Shown piece by piece: positions 8,623 to 16,513 of a DNA stretch of 62,769 bases. The stretch comes from Hyphomicrobiales bacterium (GTDB lineage Bacteria; Pseudomonadota; Alphaproteobacteria; Rhizobiales; Rhizobiaceae). The translations under genes were made by a program, and so were the position numbers. The stretch is taken from assembly GCA_026400435.1 (NCBI GenBank), contig JAPLOZ010000022.1, positions 1 to 62,769 of the forward strand, written 5' to 3'. The notes under the pieces were generated by a model. It ran no database searches, was not told where the DNA came from, and saw only the letters and a program-made list of their open reading frames with translations. Position 1 is the first letter of the stretch; each line of letters begins with the position of its first letter.

Positions 8623-9374
8623 GTTACTGCGCGTTCAAGAAGGATTTCGGTTTCGCAACTGCGACTCTCGGGGGCATGACCGGCGCATTGCATGACGTCG
8701 GCGGCATCACCGGGATGCAGCATTACCAGGCAATCTGGCCCCGCCTCGGACAATAGCAGCGGAAGCCATCGACGAACATTGGCCGGGTCATTGAGGCGGA
8801 GCAAACCCGAGAAATCGCTGTTTGCGCGCAGTTCCGCATTCATGAAGATCGCTCGCGCGCGTGCGGCAAGCGTCATTATTACCAATCCCTTCGCACCGGC
8901 CGCCTGCAGATTGCGCCATCGGCCTGTCCAAGTGGCGGGTATCGGCGCCCGCACCCATGTTTGCGATCCAAATGGCAAACGTGCTACGAGTGGCGCAATT
9001 TTCGGAAAGCAGTGGCAGTGCTGATGACCATCGTAGTGGTCTGGCAGGCTGCCGAAAAGTGCGACAAACTCTTCAACCTGCCGATCAAGGGAAGCCGCCA
9101 CGGCTTCGGGCAGGCGAACACCTGGCAAGGGTTGAATTAGTGTCGACAAAGGCCATACGGGCGCGCGCCCGGGCAGCGCCTGTGTCAGATTAAGATGCAG
9201 ACCGACATGCGCGCCCGCGTTCCTCAATGCCCGCAGTTGCGCTATATCGGCAGTTGCGATCGCAGTGTTGACCATCACGGAGGTCCCATCGAGCCGTCTA
9301 GCCTCGATCAGCGACAGGATTACTTGGTCATGCTTGCGTCCAAGTCCGAAATCATCAGCTATCCGCAACGACAT
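8619..9374 (-). CDS. YdjC/ChbG/HpnK-family carbohydrate deacetylase
   Basis: A 251-residue enzyme of the YdjC superfamily, which removes acetyl groups from N-acetylated sugars (ChbG on chitobiose, HpnK on hopanoid-linked GlcNAc). The metal-binding ADDFGLG sits at residues 6-12, followed by HVGLHLNLTQALPG and HYDGHQHCHCFP. The start is fixed by the ADDFG motif, which always lies near the N-terminus. The gene overlaps the GT2 gene by 20 bases and the GT39 gene by four. Between a polyprenyl-phosphate sugar synthase and an ArnT-like transferase, the natural reading is that it trims an N-acetyl sugar on the lipid carrier before or after transfer. This is an inference. Confidence 0.85.
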   Translation of the reverse strand: MSLRIADDFGLGRKHDQVILSLIEARRLDGTSVMVNTAIATADIAQLRALRNAGAHVGLHLNLTQALPGRAPVWPLSTLIQPLPGVRLPEAVAASLDRQVEEFVALFGSLPDHYDGHQHCHCFPKIAPLVARLPFGSQTWVRAPIPATWTGRWRNLQAAGAKGLVIMTLAARARAIFMNAELRANSDFSGLLRLNDPANVRRWLPLLLSEAGPDCLVMLHPGDAADVMQCAGHAPESRSCETEILLERAVT

Positions 9375-10332
9375 CCCCCTCGCGGCTGATGTCTTCGGCC
9401 AGGATATAGATTGGGCGCTTCTTGGCCTCCAATACGGACTTGCCGATATATTGGCCCAAAAGGCCCAAAAATATCATCTGCACTCCGCCGAAGAAGGCGA
9501 TCAGCGCAAGAACAGATGCAATGCCGTTCGAAACTCCGGGAAAAAGGAAATGCTCCACTATGACATAAAACCCGTAACACGCGCTGAACATGGCAATAGC
9601 AATGCCTGCCATAGCCATTAGGTGTAGGGGCGTGGTGCTGAAGCTTGTGATCGCGTCAAGCGTCATTGACAACAGGTGGAGCGGATTGAAGCTGCTCTTT
9701 CCGCGCTTGCGCGGGGGTGGATCGAGGGGCAGGCCAATTTGACGGAAGCCTACCCACCCGTAGAGTCCCTTCATGAATCGATCGCTCTCCGGAAGACTGC
9801 GCAAGGCCTTTATGAACCGGCTGTTGATCAGACGAAAATCCCCGGCACCCGGGGGGATCTGATACCGGAGGTTGTGATTTATGACCCAAAAAAACAGCTT
9901 TGAACCGGCAGCCCTTACAAACCCTTCCGAAGTGAGACGGCTGGGTTTGTAGGCATAGACGCTATCGGCGCCCACCGTTTGCCAGATACGAACGAATTCG
10001 GGGATCATTTCCGGTGGATGCTGCAAATCCGCGTCCATTAGAACGGCTGCATCAGCTGTCCCGGCGACGTCTATTCCTGCGGATAGAGCGGCCTCCTTGC
10101 CGAAATTGCGTGAAAACTGCAGGAGGCGCACCGATCGTGGACCAAAATTATGGGCCTTCAAAATGTCGAAGCTGCCATCAATGCTACCATCATCCACAAA
10201 AATGTAGTTGACCGTAACCTTGAATTCTTCCGAGATGCTGGCGGCAACCGGCTCAAGATGTTCAAGCAGATCGGGCAAGACCTCGGCCTCATCACGAAAT
10301 GGAATGACAATACACAGGGTCTTTCCAGTCAT
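9355..10332 (-). CDS. GT2 polyprenyl-phosphate glycosyltransferase (GtrB/ArnC-like)
   Basis: A 325-residue membrane-anchored family 2 glycosyltransferase that should load a nucleotide sugar onto undecaprenyl phosphate in the cytoplasm. The GT-A core has IVIPFRDEAEVLPDLL at the N-terminus, FVDDGSIDGS (about 45-54), a second DADLQHPPEMIPEF block with the DxD-like metal site, and QIGLPLDPPPRKRGKSSF. Two C-terminal hydrophobic segments (about 235-260 and 268-295) precede LGLLGQYIGK, as in GtrB and ArnC. It sits directly behind GtrA (four-base overlap), a partner commonly proposed to flip such lipid-linked sugars. Lower GC than the flanks. Confidence 0.9.
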   Translation of the reverse strand: MTGKTLCIVIPFRDEAEVLPDLLEHLEPVAASISEEFKVTVNYIFVDDGSIDGSFDILKAHNFGPRSVRLLQFSRNFGKEAALSAGIDVAGTADAAVLMDADLQHPPEMIPEFVRIWQTVGADSVYAYKPSRLTSEGFVRAAGSKLFFWVINHNLRYQIPPGAGDFRLINSRFIKALRSLPESDRFMKGLYGWVGFRQIGLPLDPPPRKRGKSSFNPLHLLSMTLDAITSFSTTPLHLMAMAGIAIAMFSACYGFYVIVEHFLFPGVSNGIASVLALIAFFGGVQMIFLGLLGQYIGKSVLEAKKRPIYILAEDISREGDVVADS

Positions 10333-10727
10333 AATGGCTTCTTCGCGAAAATTACTGCTGACGAAACAGCGAAATTGATAATTGAGGCAAGGCCGATCGC
10401 GACAAGCAGCCCCAAGGCCAACGGTAGGCCGGCAATCAGGGAAGCCTTTAGCAGCAGGGCTCGCAGAATGAATATCAAACCGCTCCAGCCCATGAACAGA
10501 ACATATCGCCGAAGTAGCTTGTCTTTGGATTCATCGAATGTGATGTGGCTGTGAAACAGAAAAACCGCCGATGCGCTGATGACCATCGACAATCCCAGCG
10601 CAACAGCCGGTTCCAGGTTCATCCATCGACTTGCAGCCAGCGTCACCACATAGTCGATCGCCGCTCCCATGAGAGATCCTGTCGCAAATTTTGAAAAACT
10701 TGCCGTCAGTACTGCCGTCGTCGACAT
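10329..10727 (-). CDS. GtrA-family membrane protein (putative lipid-linked sugar flippase)
   Basis: A 132-residue protein with four predicted membrane helices. It starts FSKFATGSLMGAAIDYVVTL, which matches the usual GtrA opening, and ends with a fourth helix around INFAVSSAVIFAKKPL. GtrA proteins are thought to move polyprenyl-linked sugars across the inner membrane. ATG at 10727 was chosen because residues before it come from a different, broken gene. That ATG itself lies within the YVDDGS codons of a decayed GT2 gene read in another frame, so the first ten or so residues of GtrA were probably recruited from that gene. Coupled to the GT2 gene downstream. Confidence 0.8.
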   Translation of the reverse strand: MSTTAVLTASFSKFATGSLMGAAIDYVVTLAASRWMNLEPAVALGLSMVISASAVFLFHSHITFDESKDKLLRRYVLFMGWSGLIFILRALLLKASLIAGLPLALGLLVAIGLASIINFAVSSAVIFAKKPL

Positions 10728-10831
10728 AGACAATCTCCCGCACAGGGGTTTGCCCCGGCAGCGACGATCTCCCCGACGAGCGCCGAAATGTTGGCCCACT
10801 CGTTGAAGACAGGAACGACTACCGAGATCAA
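10701..10831 (-). pseudogene. N-terminal stub of a second GT2 glycosyltransferase, frameshifted and truncated
   Basis: On the minus strand the translation LISVVVPVFNEWANISALVG is the standard N-terminus of a family 2 glycosyltransferase. It breaks at a three-T run (10749-10751 on the plus strand). In another frame it resumes as TPVREIVYVDDGSTDG, exactly the next conserved block. Removing one base restores a normal GT2 reading. The rest of the enzyme is missing: the sequence runs straight into the GtrA gene, which starts inside it. This looks like a one-base insertion plus an internal deletion that fused a GT2 N-terminus to GtrA. Confidence 0.7.
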
Positions 10832-10913
10832 TGGGCGACCCAGATATTCGATTTTTGCGGGCAAGTATGTCAGACGAAGCTGACAGCAGCCTGAACGGGG
10901 CCTTGTCGCCGCG

Positions 10914-12227
10914 TCAAGCCGCGTTCCCGAAGGCTATTCTCGCACAGAATCCATCGACCCGTCCGGGCGCGGGAGACAGCAGTTCGAGACTTGCTCCCAT
11001 CTGTTTTGCCAGCGCGTCGGCTATGGCCAGTCCAAGCCCGCTGCCTTCGCCTCTTCCCGATGCGCGCCTGAACGGCTGGCGGATATCCTTCAGGATGCCT
11101 GCGGCCATCGGCCGGCAGGAGTTGACAACCGAGACGCCGTCGCAGTCCGTTGACACCGTGACGGCGGTGTCGCTGTCGCGATACTTGACGGCATTCTCCA
11201 TCAGGTTTCGCAACGCAATGGCGAAGGCGTCCACGTCGACGGCGCGCCGCAGCGTCCCGGGATCGCCATGCTCGATTCTGATCGCCAGATCCCCAAATCC
11301 CCGCTGTACCTCATTTGCGACAAGGTCCACGACCGGTTCCAGGGCGGCGACATCGGTCGCCTTGCCGATGCCCGCCTCTGCTCGGGCTAGCTGAAGCAGC
11401 TTTTCGGTGAGACGTGTCAGCCGGTGCAGCGCATGTTCTATCTGCCGGGCGCGCTCACGCGCCGCGCCGCCGTCAAGCTCGGCAAGCAGCCTCTGCGTCT
11501 GCGCCAGCGCGCCGGCAAGCGGCGTTCTCAATTCGTGCGCGCTGTTGGCGCTGAAGCTGCGTTCCGAGTCGATCGCCTGCTGCAGCCTTGACAGCAAACC
11601 GTCGACGGAGCCGCGGATCCGTTCGAGTTCGGTCGGCACGGCAAACCCTTCGAGCGGCGCGAGGTTTGTACCCGAGCGCTCGGCGATTGCGCCGCTCAGC
11701 GTTTCGATCGGACGCATTGCCCGACTGACGATCAGCCAGATTGCGGCCACGCTGACCGGAACAAGGAACAGAAGAGGCAGCAGCAAAGCCAGGGTGCCTT
11801 CGAGTATTGCTTCGCGACGGTGCGCAAGCGGGTCCGCAACCTGGATTATGATCGTACCGCTGACAGTCGCGGCGGTGTAGACGCGGTGCGATGGCGTGTC
11901 GAAGAAACCGGGCGTGACAGGCGCCTCGAAAGGGTTGGCAGGGGCGTCGTGCGAACGCAGCAGGATAGCGCCAGAGGCGTCGCGCACCTGATATGTCAGG
12001 TACTCTTCTCCTTTGTCGACGGTTCGGTCCAGACGCCTGGGGCCATCATAGTCCGCAGCGAATATTTCCTTGACGACGAGCGGCGTAAGCCGCTGAGCGG
12101 TCTCCTGCAACGCGCTGTCGAAAATTTCATCGAGTTCGTCGCGCATGACGAGCGCGCCAAGGAGTGCCGCCGTCAGCCAGAGGGCGGACGTCATTATGGT
12201 CAGCCACAAGATGAGCTGCCGGGTCAT
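10914..12227 (-). CDS. Sensor histidine kinase of a two-component system
   Basis: A 437-residue inner-membrane sensor kinase. Membrane segments lie at about 8-28 and 144-168, enclosing a periplasmic domain of about 115 residues, followed by a HAMP-like linker. The phosphorylated histidine is H231 in SANSAHELRTPLAG. The catalytic ATPase domain shows LRNLMENAVKY (N box) and GEGSGLGLAIADAL (G box). It belongs to the OmpR-partner class (QseC/TctE/FeuQ-like). Its start overlaps the end of the response regulator gene by four bases, so the two are co-translated. The stimulus is unknown; the divergently transcribed PepSY protein could act on the periplasmic domain. Confidence 0.93.
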   Translation of the reverse strand: MTRQLILWLTIMTSALWLTAALLGALVMRDELDEIFDSALQETAQRLTPLVVKEIFAADYDGPRRLDRTVDKGEEYLTYQVRDASGAILLRSHDAPANPFEAPVTPGFFDTPSHRVYTAATVSGTIIIQVADPLAHRREAILEGTLALLLPLLFLVPVSVAAIWLIVSRAMRPIETLSGAIAERSGTNLAPLEGFAVPTELERIRGSVDGLLSRLQQAIDSERSFSANSAHELRTPLAGALAQTQRLLAELDGGAARERARQIEHALHRLTRLTEKLLQLARAEAGIGKATDVAALEPVVDLVANEVQRGFGDLAIRIEHGDPGTLRRAVDVDAFAIALRNLMENAVKYRDSDTAVTVSTDCDGVSVVNSCRPMAAGILKDIRQPFRRASGRGEGSGLGLAIADALAKQMGASLELLSPAPGRVDGFCARIAFGNAA

Positions 12228-12904
12228 GGCGTCTGCAGGCGATAGCCTACGCCACGCACCGTAAGGATCAGGTCCGTGCCGATTTTGCGCCGAAGCCTGC
12301 TCACGTAAACCTCAACGGTGTTGCTTTCGACTTCGGCGCCGAATGCATAGAGGGCATCCTCGATCTGGCCTTTCGAAACGATGGCGCCGGGCCTTGCCAT
12401 CAGCCGGTCGAGGACGGCCCATTCGCGGGCCGTCAGGGTGATATCCCCTTCGCCTCGGGCGACACGCCTTGCGGCAAGATCGACGCGGATGTCGCCGACA
12501 ATCACGGTTGGATCCGGGCGGCCGGAGTATCTGCGTGCGACCGCGCCAATGCGGGCAGTCAGTTCACCGAGGTCGAAAGGCTTCACCAGGTAATCGTCGG
12601 CGCCGTTGTTCAGACCCTCGATGCGGTGCGAAATCTGGTCCCTGGCGGTCAGCATGATGACAGGGGCTTGCTTCCCGCCGGCACGGAACTCCCTGAGAAA
12701 CGCGTTTCCGTTTCCGTCCGGCAGGCTGAGGTCGAGCAGGACAAGACCGTAGTCGGCGACCGCGGCGAGATCGCGAGCGGTGGCCAAGTCCTGAGCCCAG
12801 TCGACCGCGTGACCGGATTCCCGCACGTGATCGCGCACGGCGTCGCCAATCACTTCGTCGTCCTCAACGAGCAGTATTCGCAATTTCCGCGCTCTCCATG
12901 GCAA
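12224..12904 (-). CDS. OmpR/PhoB-family response regulator
   Basis: A 226-residue DNA-binding regulator partnered with the kinase that follows it. The receiver domain (about 8-120) has acidic residues at 15-16, the phosphoacceptor D58 in LVLLDLSLPDG and the conserved K108 in YLVKPF. The winged-helix domain (about 130-226) ends with VYVSRLRRKIG and VRGVGYRL. The reported ATG gives a six-residue extension before KLRILLVEDD; a TTG seven codons further in is an alternative. It is divergent from the PepSY gene, and the stretch between them holds promoters for both. Likely targets are the PepSY and porin genes next door, where a 10-bp direct repeat suits an OmpR-type dimer. Confidence 0.93.
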   Translation of the reverse strand: MPWRARKLRILLVEDDEVIGDAVRDHVRESGHAVDWAQDLATARDLAAVADYGLVLLDLSLPDGNGNAFLREFRAGGKQAPVIMLTARDQISHRIEGLNNGADDYLVKPFDLGELTARIGAVARRYSGRPDPTVIVGDIRVDLAARRVARGEGDITLTAREWAVLDRLMARPGAIVSKGQIEDALYAFGAEVESNTVEVYVSRLRRKIGTDLILTVRGVGYRLQTP

Positions 12905-13029
12905 CGGGACGCTACGACCGGCAGCGCTATTGTCGCAATCCTGTGCCTTCCATACCGCGTGTTCAGGTGACTGTCAGCTTGCCGGCGCAGAAACTGCCTC
13001 TCTCTGTCGCCATGAGGGGAGCGCGTTCG

Positions 13030-13311
13030 ATGAGAGTGCTTGGCGCATCGCTTGCAATCGCTGTCCTGGCTGCCATCTGGCCGGCCACCGCGGGCGAGAG
13101 GTGCGATGTGCCCTTGGCCGACTGGAAACCCCGCGAGGCATTGCGGGAAAAACTTATGGCGCAAGGGTGGGAGGTCCGATCGATCCAGACGGAGGACGGC
13201 TGTTATGACGCATACGTCGTCGATCGGAAAGGCAACGAGGTGGAAGCTTATTTCAACCCAAAGACTTTGGAGCGCGTCCTGACCGAGGCGCTTGTCCAGG
13301 ATCAGGGTTAG
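13030..13311 (+). CDS. Small periplasmic PepSY-domain protein
   Basis: A 93-residue secreted protein. Residues 1-22 form a signal peptide (MRVLGASLAIAVLAAIWPA), leaving a mature PepSY domain with DWKPREAL, GWEVRSIQTEDGCYD and VEAYFNPKTLE. Two cysteines (C25, C58) could form a disulfide. ATG at 13030 is preceded at good distance by GGGGAG; the longer frame from 12898 would lack a signal sequence. Divergent transcription from an OmpR-type two-component system is a common location for such proteins. Periplasmic feedback control of the sensor, as described for small periplasmic regulators in rhizobia, is possible but unproven here. Confidence 0.75.
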   Translation: MRVLGASLAIAVLAAIWPATAGERCDVPLADWKPREALREKLMAQGWEVRSIQTEDGCYDAYVVDRKGNEVEAYFNPKTLERVLTEALVQDQG

Positions 13312-13341
13312 CGGGCCGGCGGCGCACGCATTCGCCGTCAG

Positions 13342-13362
13342 GCTTCATAAAGCTTCATGAAG
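13342..13362 (+). promoter_or_regulatory. Candidate OmpR-type operator before the porin gene
   Basis: GCTTCAT occurs twice with an exact 10-base period (13342-13348 and 13352-13358), each followed by an A-rich triplet. Direct repeats one helical turn apart are how OmpR-family regulators bind. The second copy also belongs to the palindrome CTTCATGAAG (13353-13362). The site is about 115 bases before the porin start. Confidence 0.4.
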
Positions 13363-13474
13363 ACAGTCTCTCATGTCGAAACGTGACAGGTGTGGCGTTC
13401 TTGCAACGGACATTCCCGCTGAGGTTGCTAGGGTGCCGCTACGATAGATTCTCGGTCGCTCCCGGAGATGCCAT

Positions 13475-14713
13475 ATGAAGATATGCAGCCTGATGCTGGG
13501 CTCGATCGTGGCATCGGTTGCCGTTTCGGGCGCGTTTGCCGCGGATGCGGTCGTCGAGCCAGAGCCCGAAGCCGTTGACTACATGCAGGTCTGCGACACC
13601 TATGGGGTCGGCTTTTATTTCATTCCCGGGACCGAAACCTGCCTGAAGGTGAGTGGCTACGTACGATACGACCTGGGGGCCGGCGCTCTTGGCCTATATA
13701 AAGTCATCGACAAGAAGGACTTCGCCGAGGATCCTTTTGCCTTCGACCGTAAGACCAACGATACATATGACGCGCTCGCGCGGTTTCAGTTGCGCCTCGA
13801 TGCCCGCTCAGAGACCGAGCTCGGCACCCTTCGTGCCTATGCAGCTATCAATTTCCAGTTTGCCACGGACACCACCGACAGCAATTTGCCCTACTACAAC
13901 AACGGCTTTACCGACACGGTGGAGAGTTGGTCTCCTGAGCACATCTATGTCGAGTTGGCGGGGTTCCGCGTCGGCAAGACAGACTCCCTGTTCACGACGT
14001 TCACCGGCTATGCTGGCGGCGTGATCAACGACGACATCATCGGCTATGGGCCCTACGACACGCACCAGATCGCCTATTCATGGAGCGGCGGGAACGGGTT
14101 TTCGGCGGCGGTCGCGCTTGAAGAGGGCTCGGGCAATGCCATCATGCCGTTTCAGCCCAACTACAACTACTTTTCTTCCTACGGCGATCTCTACACGCTC
14201 GACAGCTACACGCCGCATGTGGCCGGCGGCGTAGGCTGGAACGGCGCCTGGGGCGGTGTTTCGCTGGTGGCCGGGTATGATTCCGTCTGGGACCAGGGTG
14301 CGGTCAAGGGCAGGCTGGATATCTATCCGACCGACGCGCTGGCGCTTTTCGTCATGGCCGGCTGGGCGTCGGTCGACGAGGACCTGTTCTGGTACAATTA
14401 TTCGCCCGTTCAAAAGCAGGACAGTCCAAACTTCTATGCCCCCTGGGGCGGCGAATGGGCGGTCTGGGCAGGCGCTTCCCTGAAACTTACCGACAAGGCG
14501 ACGTTCAACGTGCAGGCATCCTACGACAAGGTCGAGGACTTCGCGTTGGTCGCCAACATTGCCTATGAAGTTGTACCGAACTTCGTGGTCACTCCCGAAA
14601 TCGCCTACATGGACAATTTCGACAGTGAAATGGACGACTATGTCTATTCGGTCGATTACCCACTCGAGAACTGGGGCTTCTTCGTGCGTGCCCAGGCGAA
14701 TTTCGGCGGTTGA
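13475..14713 (+). CDS. Outer-membrane porin (alphaproteobacterial Omp2b/RopA family)
   Basis: A 412-residue beta-barrel porin. It has a signal peptide ending near SGAFAADA and the family's conserved N-terminus: a Y-M-Q-V-C-D-T-Y-G-V-G run, then FYFIPGTETCLKVSGYVRYD, which contains the two conserved cysteines. Many alternating aromatic strands follow, together with an internal GGVINDDIIGYGP constriction-loop-like block. GGAG lies seven bases before the ATG. Unusually, the protein ends ...AQANFGG rather than in the terminal phenylalanine normally used by the Bam machinery. It is slightly longer and more acidic than the usual RopA porins. General diffusion of small hydrophilic solutes is the expected role. 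It may be controlled by the adjacent two-component system. Confidence 0.88.
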   Translation: MKICSLMLGSIVASVAVSGAFAADAVVEPEPEAVDYMQVCDTYGVGFYFIPGTETCLKVSGYVRYDLGAGALGLYKVIDKKDFAEDPFAFDRKTNDTYDALARFQLRLDARSETELGTLRAYAAINFQFATDTTDSNLPYYNNGFTDTVESWSPEHIYVELAGFRVGKTDSLFTTFTGYAGGVINDDIIGYGPYDTHQIAYSWSGGNGFSAAVALEEGSGNAIMPFQPNYNYFSSYGDLYTLDSYTPHVAGGVGWNGAWGGVSLVAGYDSVWDQGAVKGRLDIYPTDALALFVMAGWASVDEDLFWYNYSPVQKQDSPNFYAPWGGEWAVWAGASLKLTDKATFNVQASYDKVEDFALVANIAYEVVPNFVVTPEIAYMDNFDSEMDDYVYSVDYPLENWGFFVRAQANFGG

Positions 14714-14738
14714 TATGGTGACCGGGACCAAGGGGAAC

Positions 14739-15497
14739 ATGTCCGTGAAGTCACTGATTTTCGTGAAGTCTGCGCTGGTGGCCGCGCTGGTGGCATCGGC
14801 CTCTGCCGTGTGCGCGCAGGAGCAGGTCGGTCAGGCGACCCTCATCCGCACTGCTGTTACCGGCGTCTCCGGCCCGCTGGCCGTCAAGTCGCCGGTCTTC
14901 CGCGACGAGCGGATCAGCACGTCTAAGAGCGGGCTCGGCGAGTTCATGTTCGCAGACGGCACCAAATTCGCTGTCGGCGGAAACTCCTCGGTCGTCATCG
15001 ACCGCTTCGTCTACGACAGTTCCAAGACCTTCAACCAGCTTACGCTGAACGCCGCGCGGGGTTCGTTCCGCTGGATAAGCGGCAAGTCGAAGTCCGAGGC
15101 GTACCAGATCGTGACGCCGGCGGGCGTCATAGGCGTGCGGGGCACGCGGCTCGACATCTTCGTTGGGCCCGGCGGCATCACGTCGGTTGTGCTGCTGGAA
15201 GGCGGCGCGCAGTTCTGCACGTCGGACGGCTGCAAGGATCTGCGGCGGCGCTGCGATGTGGTGGTAGCCACGCCAGGCGGCGGTGTGAGCGACGCTGCGC
15301 CCGTAAACCGCAACATCTATCAGGAAGTCGGCACCGACCAGGCCTTTCCATTCCTTTCCGGACGCCAGCAACTGTCCAACGGCTTCTACGGCTTCGCCAG
15401 CGGCAGTTGCGGACTGTCGGCGTCATCGGGACAGCGCACGGAGCGGAGCGGAGCGCAGCGCCCTGAGCGGCCAAACAACGTTCCGGCCAGCGACTAG
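14739..15497 (+). CDS. Secreted FecR-domain protein
   Basis: A 252-residue exported protein with a signal peptide (about 1-27, ending ASAVCAQE) and a FecR domain (about 35-160). The domain shows FADGTKFAVGGNSSVVIDRF, LNAARGSFRWISGKS and the hallmark TPAGVIGVRGTRLDIFVG. The cytoplasmic/anti-sigma helices of true FecR regulators are missing, so it is not an iron-dicitrate sensor in the classical sense. The C-terminal 80 residues contain four cysteines and a low-complexity S/R/P-rich tail. AGGGGA precedes the ATG. It starts 25 bases after the porin stop and probably shares its transcript. The same domain type forms the N-terminus of the large secreted protein at the end of the window. Function unknown. 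Confidence 0.75.
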   Translation: MSVKSLIFVKSALVAALVASASAVCAQEQVGQATLIRTAVTGVSGPLAVKSPVFRDERISTSKSGLGEFMFADGTKFAVGGNSSVVIDRFVYDSSKTFNQLTLNAARGSFRWISGKSKSEAYQIVTPAGVIGVRGTRLDIFVGPGGITSVVLLEGGAQFCTSDGCKDLRRRCDVVVATPGGGVSDAAPVNRNIYQEVGTDQAFPFLSGRQQLSNGFYGFASGSCGLSASSGQRTERSGAQRPERPNNVPASD

Positions 15498-15502
15498 CGG
15501 CT

Positions 15503-15524
15503 CCGCACCGCAATAAAGGGGCGG
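15503..15524. terminator. Hairpin between convergent FecR-protein and LysR genes
   Basis: CCGCACC and GGGGCGG can pair (one mismatch) around an A/T-containing loop in the 29-base gap between two convergent stops. Weak on its own; its position supports a shared terminator. Confidence 0.3.
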
Positions 15525-15526
15525 CT

Positions 15527-16477
15527 CTAGGCGCCCCAGACAACGGCGCGTTCGTGCCGCCTGATCAGGTGCCTGAGGTTGCGGAATGCGCCGCTGACAT
15601 GCTGCGCAAACTCTTCGACTGCGGGCGAACGCGGGGCCGAAGCGAGGCGCAACAGACCGAGCGCTCGTTCCGGGTGAGGAATTTTCACCGGCAGCGCGGT
15701 AATGGCGTTCTCCTTGCGGAACGCGAAAACCACGCCATGCGGCAGGATCGTCAGCGCGTCCGTTCCCTTGAGATAGGTATTGGTGCTGGTCAGCGAACCG
15801 CCGGAATAGCGCACCTTGATTTCCATCGCGCCCAGCGAAAGCATCAGGCTGCGAAGGTCAGCCAGCAGCGGACTGCCGGGCGGCGGCGCTATCCACGGAT
15901 AGTCGAGTAGTTCCTGGGTGCGGAGCTTTCGCCGCATCAGGAGAGGGTGCGTGGTGCGGCACGCCACGACATTGCGGCCTGGCAGGATTTCCTCGAAGGT
16001 CAGGGTTGATCCTTCGTCGAGGATGTCGATCGGGCAGATGGCAAGGTCGATCCGCCCGGCATAGAGGGCAGCCTGGATCTCCGGCAGATAGGCATAGCTC
16101 TGGTCGATGCGGATGTCGGGGTTCAGCGTCTGGAACTCCGCGATCATGCCTGAGATCAGCGCATCCATGAAAAACGGGGTGCCGGCGATCCGAACGATGC
16201 CGCTGCGGCCTTTATGGAAGCCGTCGACCAGTTCCGACGCCCGGCGCGAGGCCAGCAGCATCGTCGTGCCCAGTTCCGCAAGAGAGCGTCCGAGCGGGGT
16301 AGGCTGCAAGGGGCGGCGGCCCTTGACGAACAGCGGCTCGCCGAGGCGTTGCTCCATCTGAGATAAGGTTCGCGAGACGGCAGATTGCGCCATGCCGATC
16401 GAGGCGGCGCCTTCGGTGACGCCGCCGGCCTGCACAACGGCCGCGAGTTGTATCAGGTGGCGTTCGTCCAGCTTCAT
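15527..16477 (-). CDS. LysR-family transcriptional regulator
   Basis: A 316-residue LysR-type regulator. The winged helix-turn-helix is at the N-terminus (about 5-62: GGVTEGAASIGMAQSAVSRT then LFVKGRRPLQPTPLGR). The effector-binding domain follows, with IRIDQSYAYLPEIQAALYAG. It is divergent from the aromatic-catabolism operon, the classical arrangement in which the regulator controls the operon and its own gene. A perfect T-N11-A inverted repeat overlaps its own start codon. An intermediate of the aromatic pathway is the likely effector. It is not close enough to CatR/ClcR to name by eye. Confidence 0.92.
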   Translation of the reverse strand: MKLDERHLIQLAAVVQAGGVTEGAASIGMAQSAVSRTLSQMEQRLGEPLFVKGRRPLQPTPLGRSLAELGTTMLLASRRASELVDGFHKGRSGIVRIAGTPFFMDALISGMIAEFQTLNPDIRIDQSYAYLPEIQAALYAGRIDLAICPIDILDEGSTLTFEEILPGRNVVACRTTHPLLMRRKLRTQELLDYPWIAPPPGSPLLADLRSLMLSLGAMEIKVRYSGGSLTSTNTYLKGTDALTILPHGVVFAFRKENAITALPVKIPHPERALGLLRLASAPRSPAVEEFAQHVSGAFRNLRHLIRRHERAVVWGA

Positions 16478-16490
16478 AACAAATCGTTAT
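16476..16490. promoter_or_regulatory. LysR box, ATAAC-N5-GTTAT
   Basis: Perfect 15-base inverted repeat that fits the T-N11-A consensus of LysR regulators. It overlaps the LysR start codon and lies 77 bases before the first dioxygenase start, positioned for autorepression and activation of the divergent operon. Confidence 0.6.
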
Positions 16491-16513
16491 ATTAAGCAGG
16501 AAAGAAATCATCA

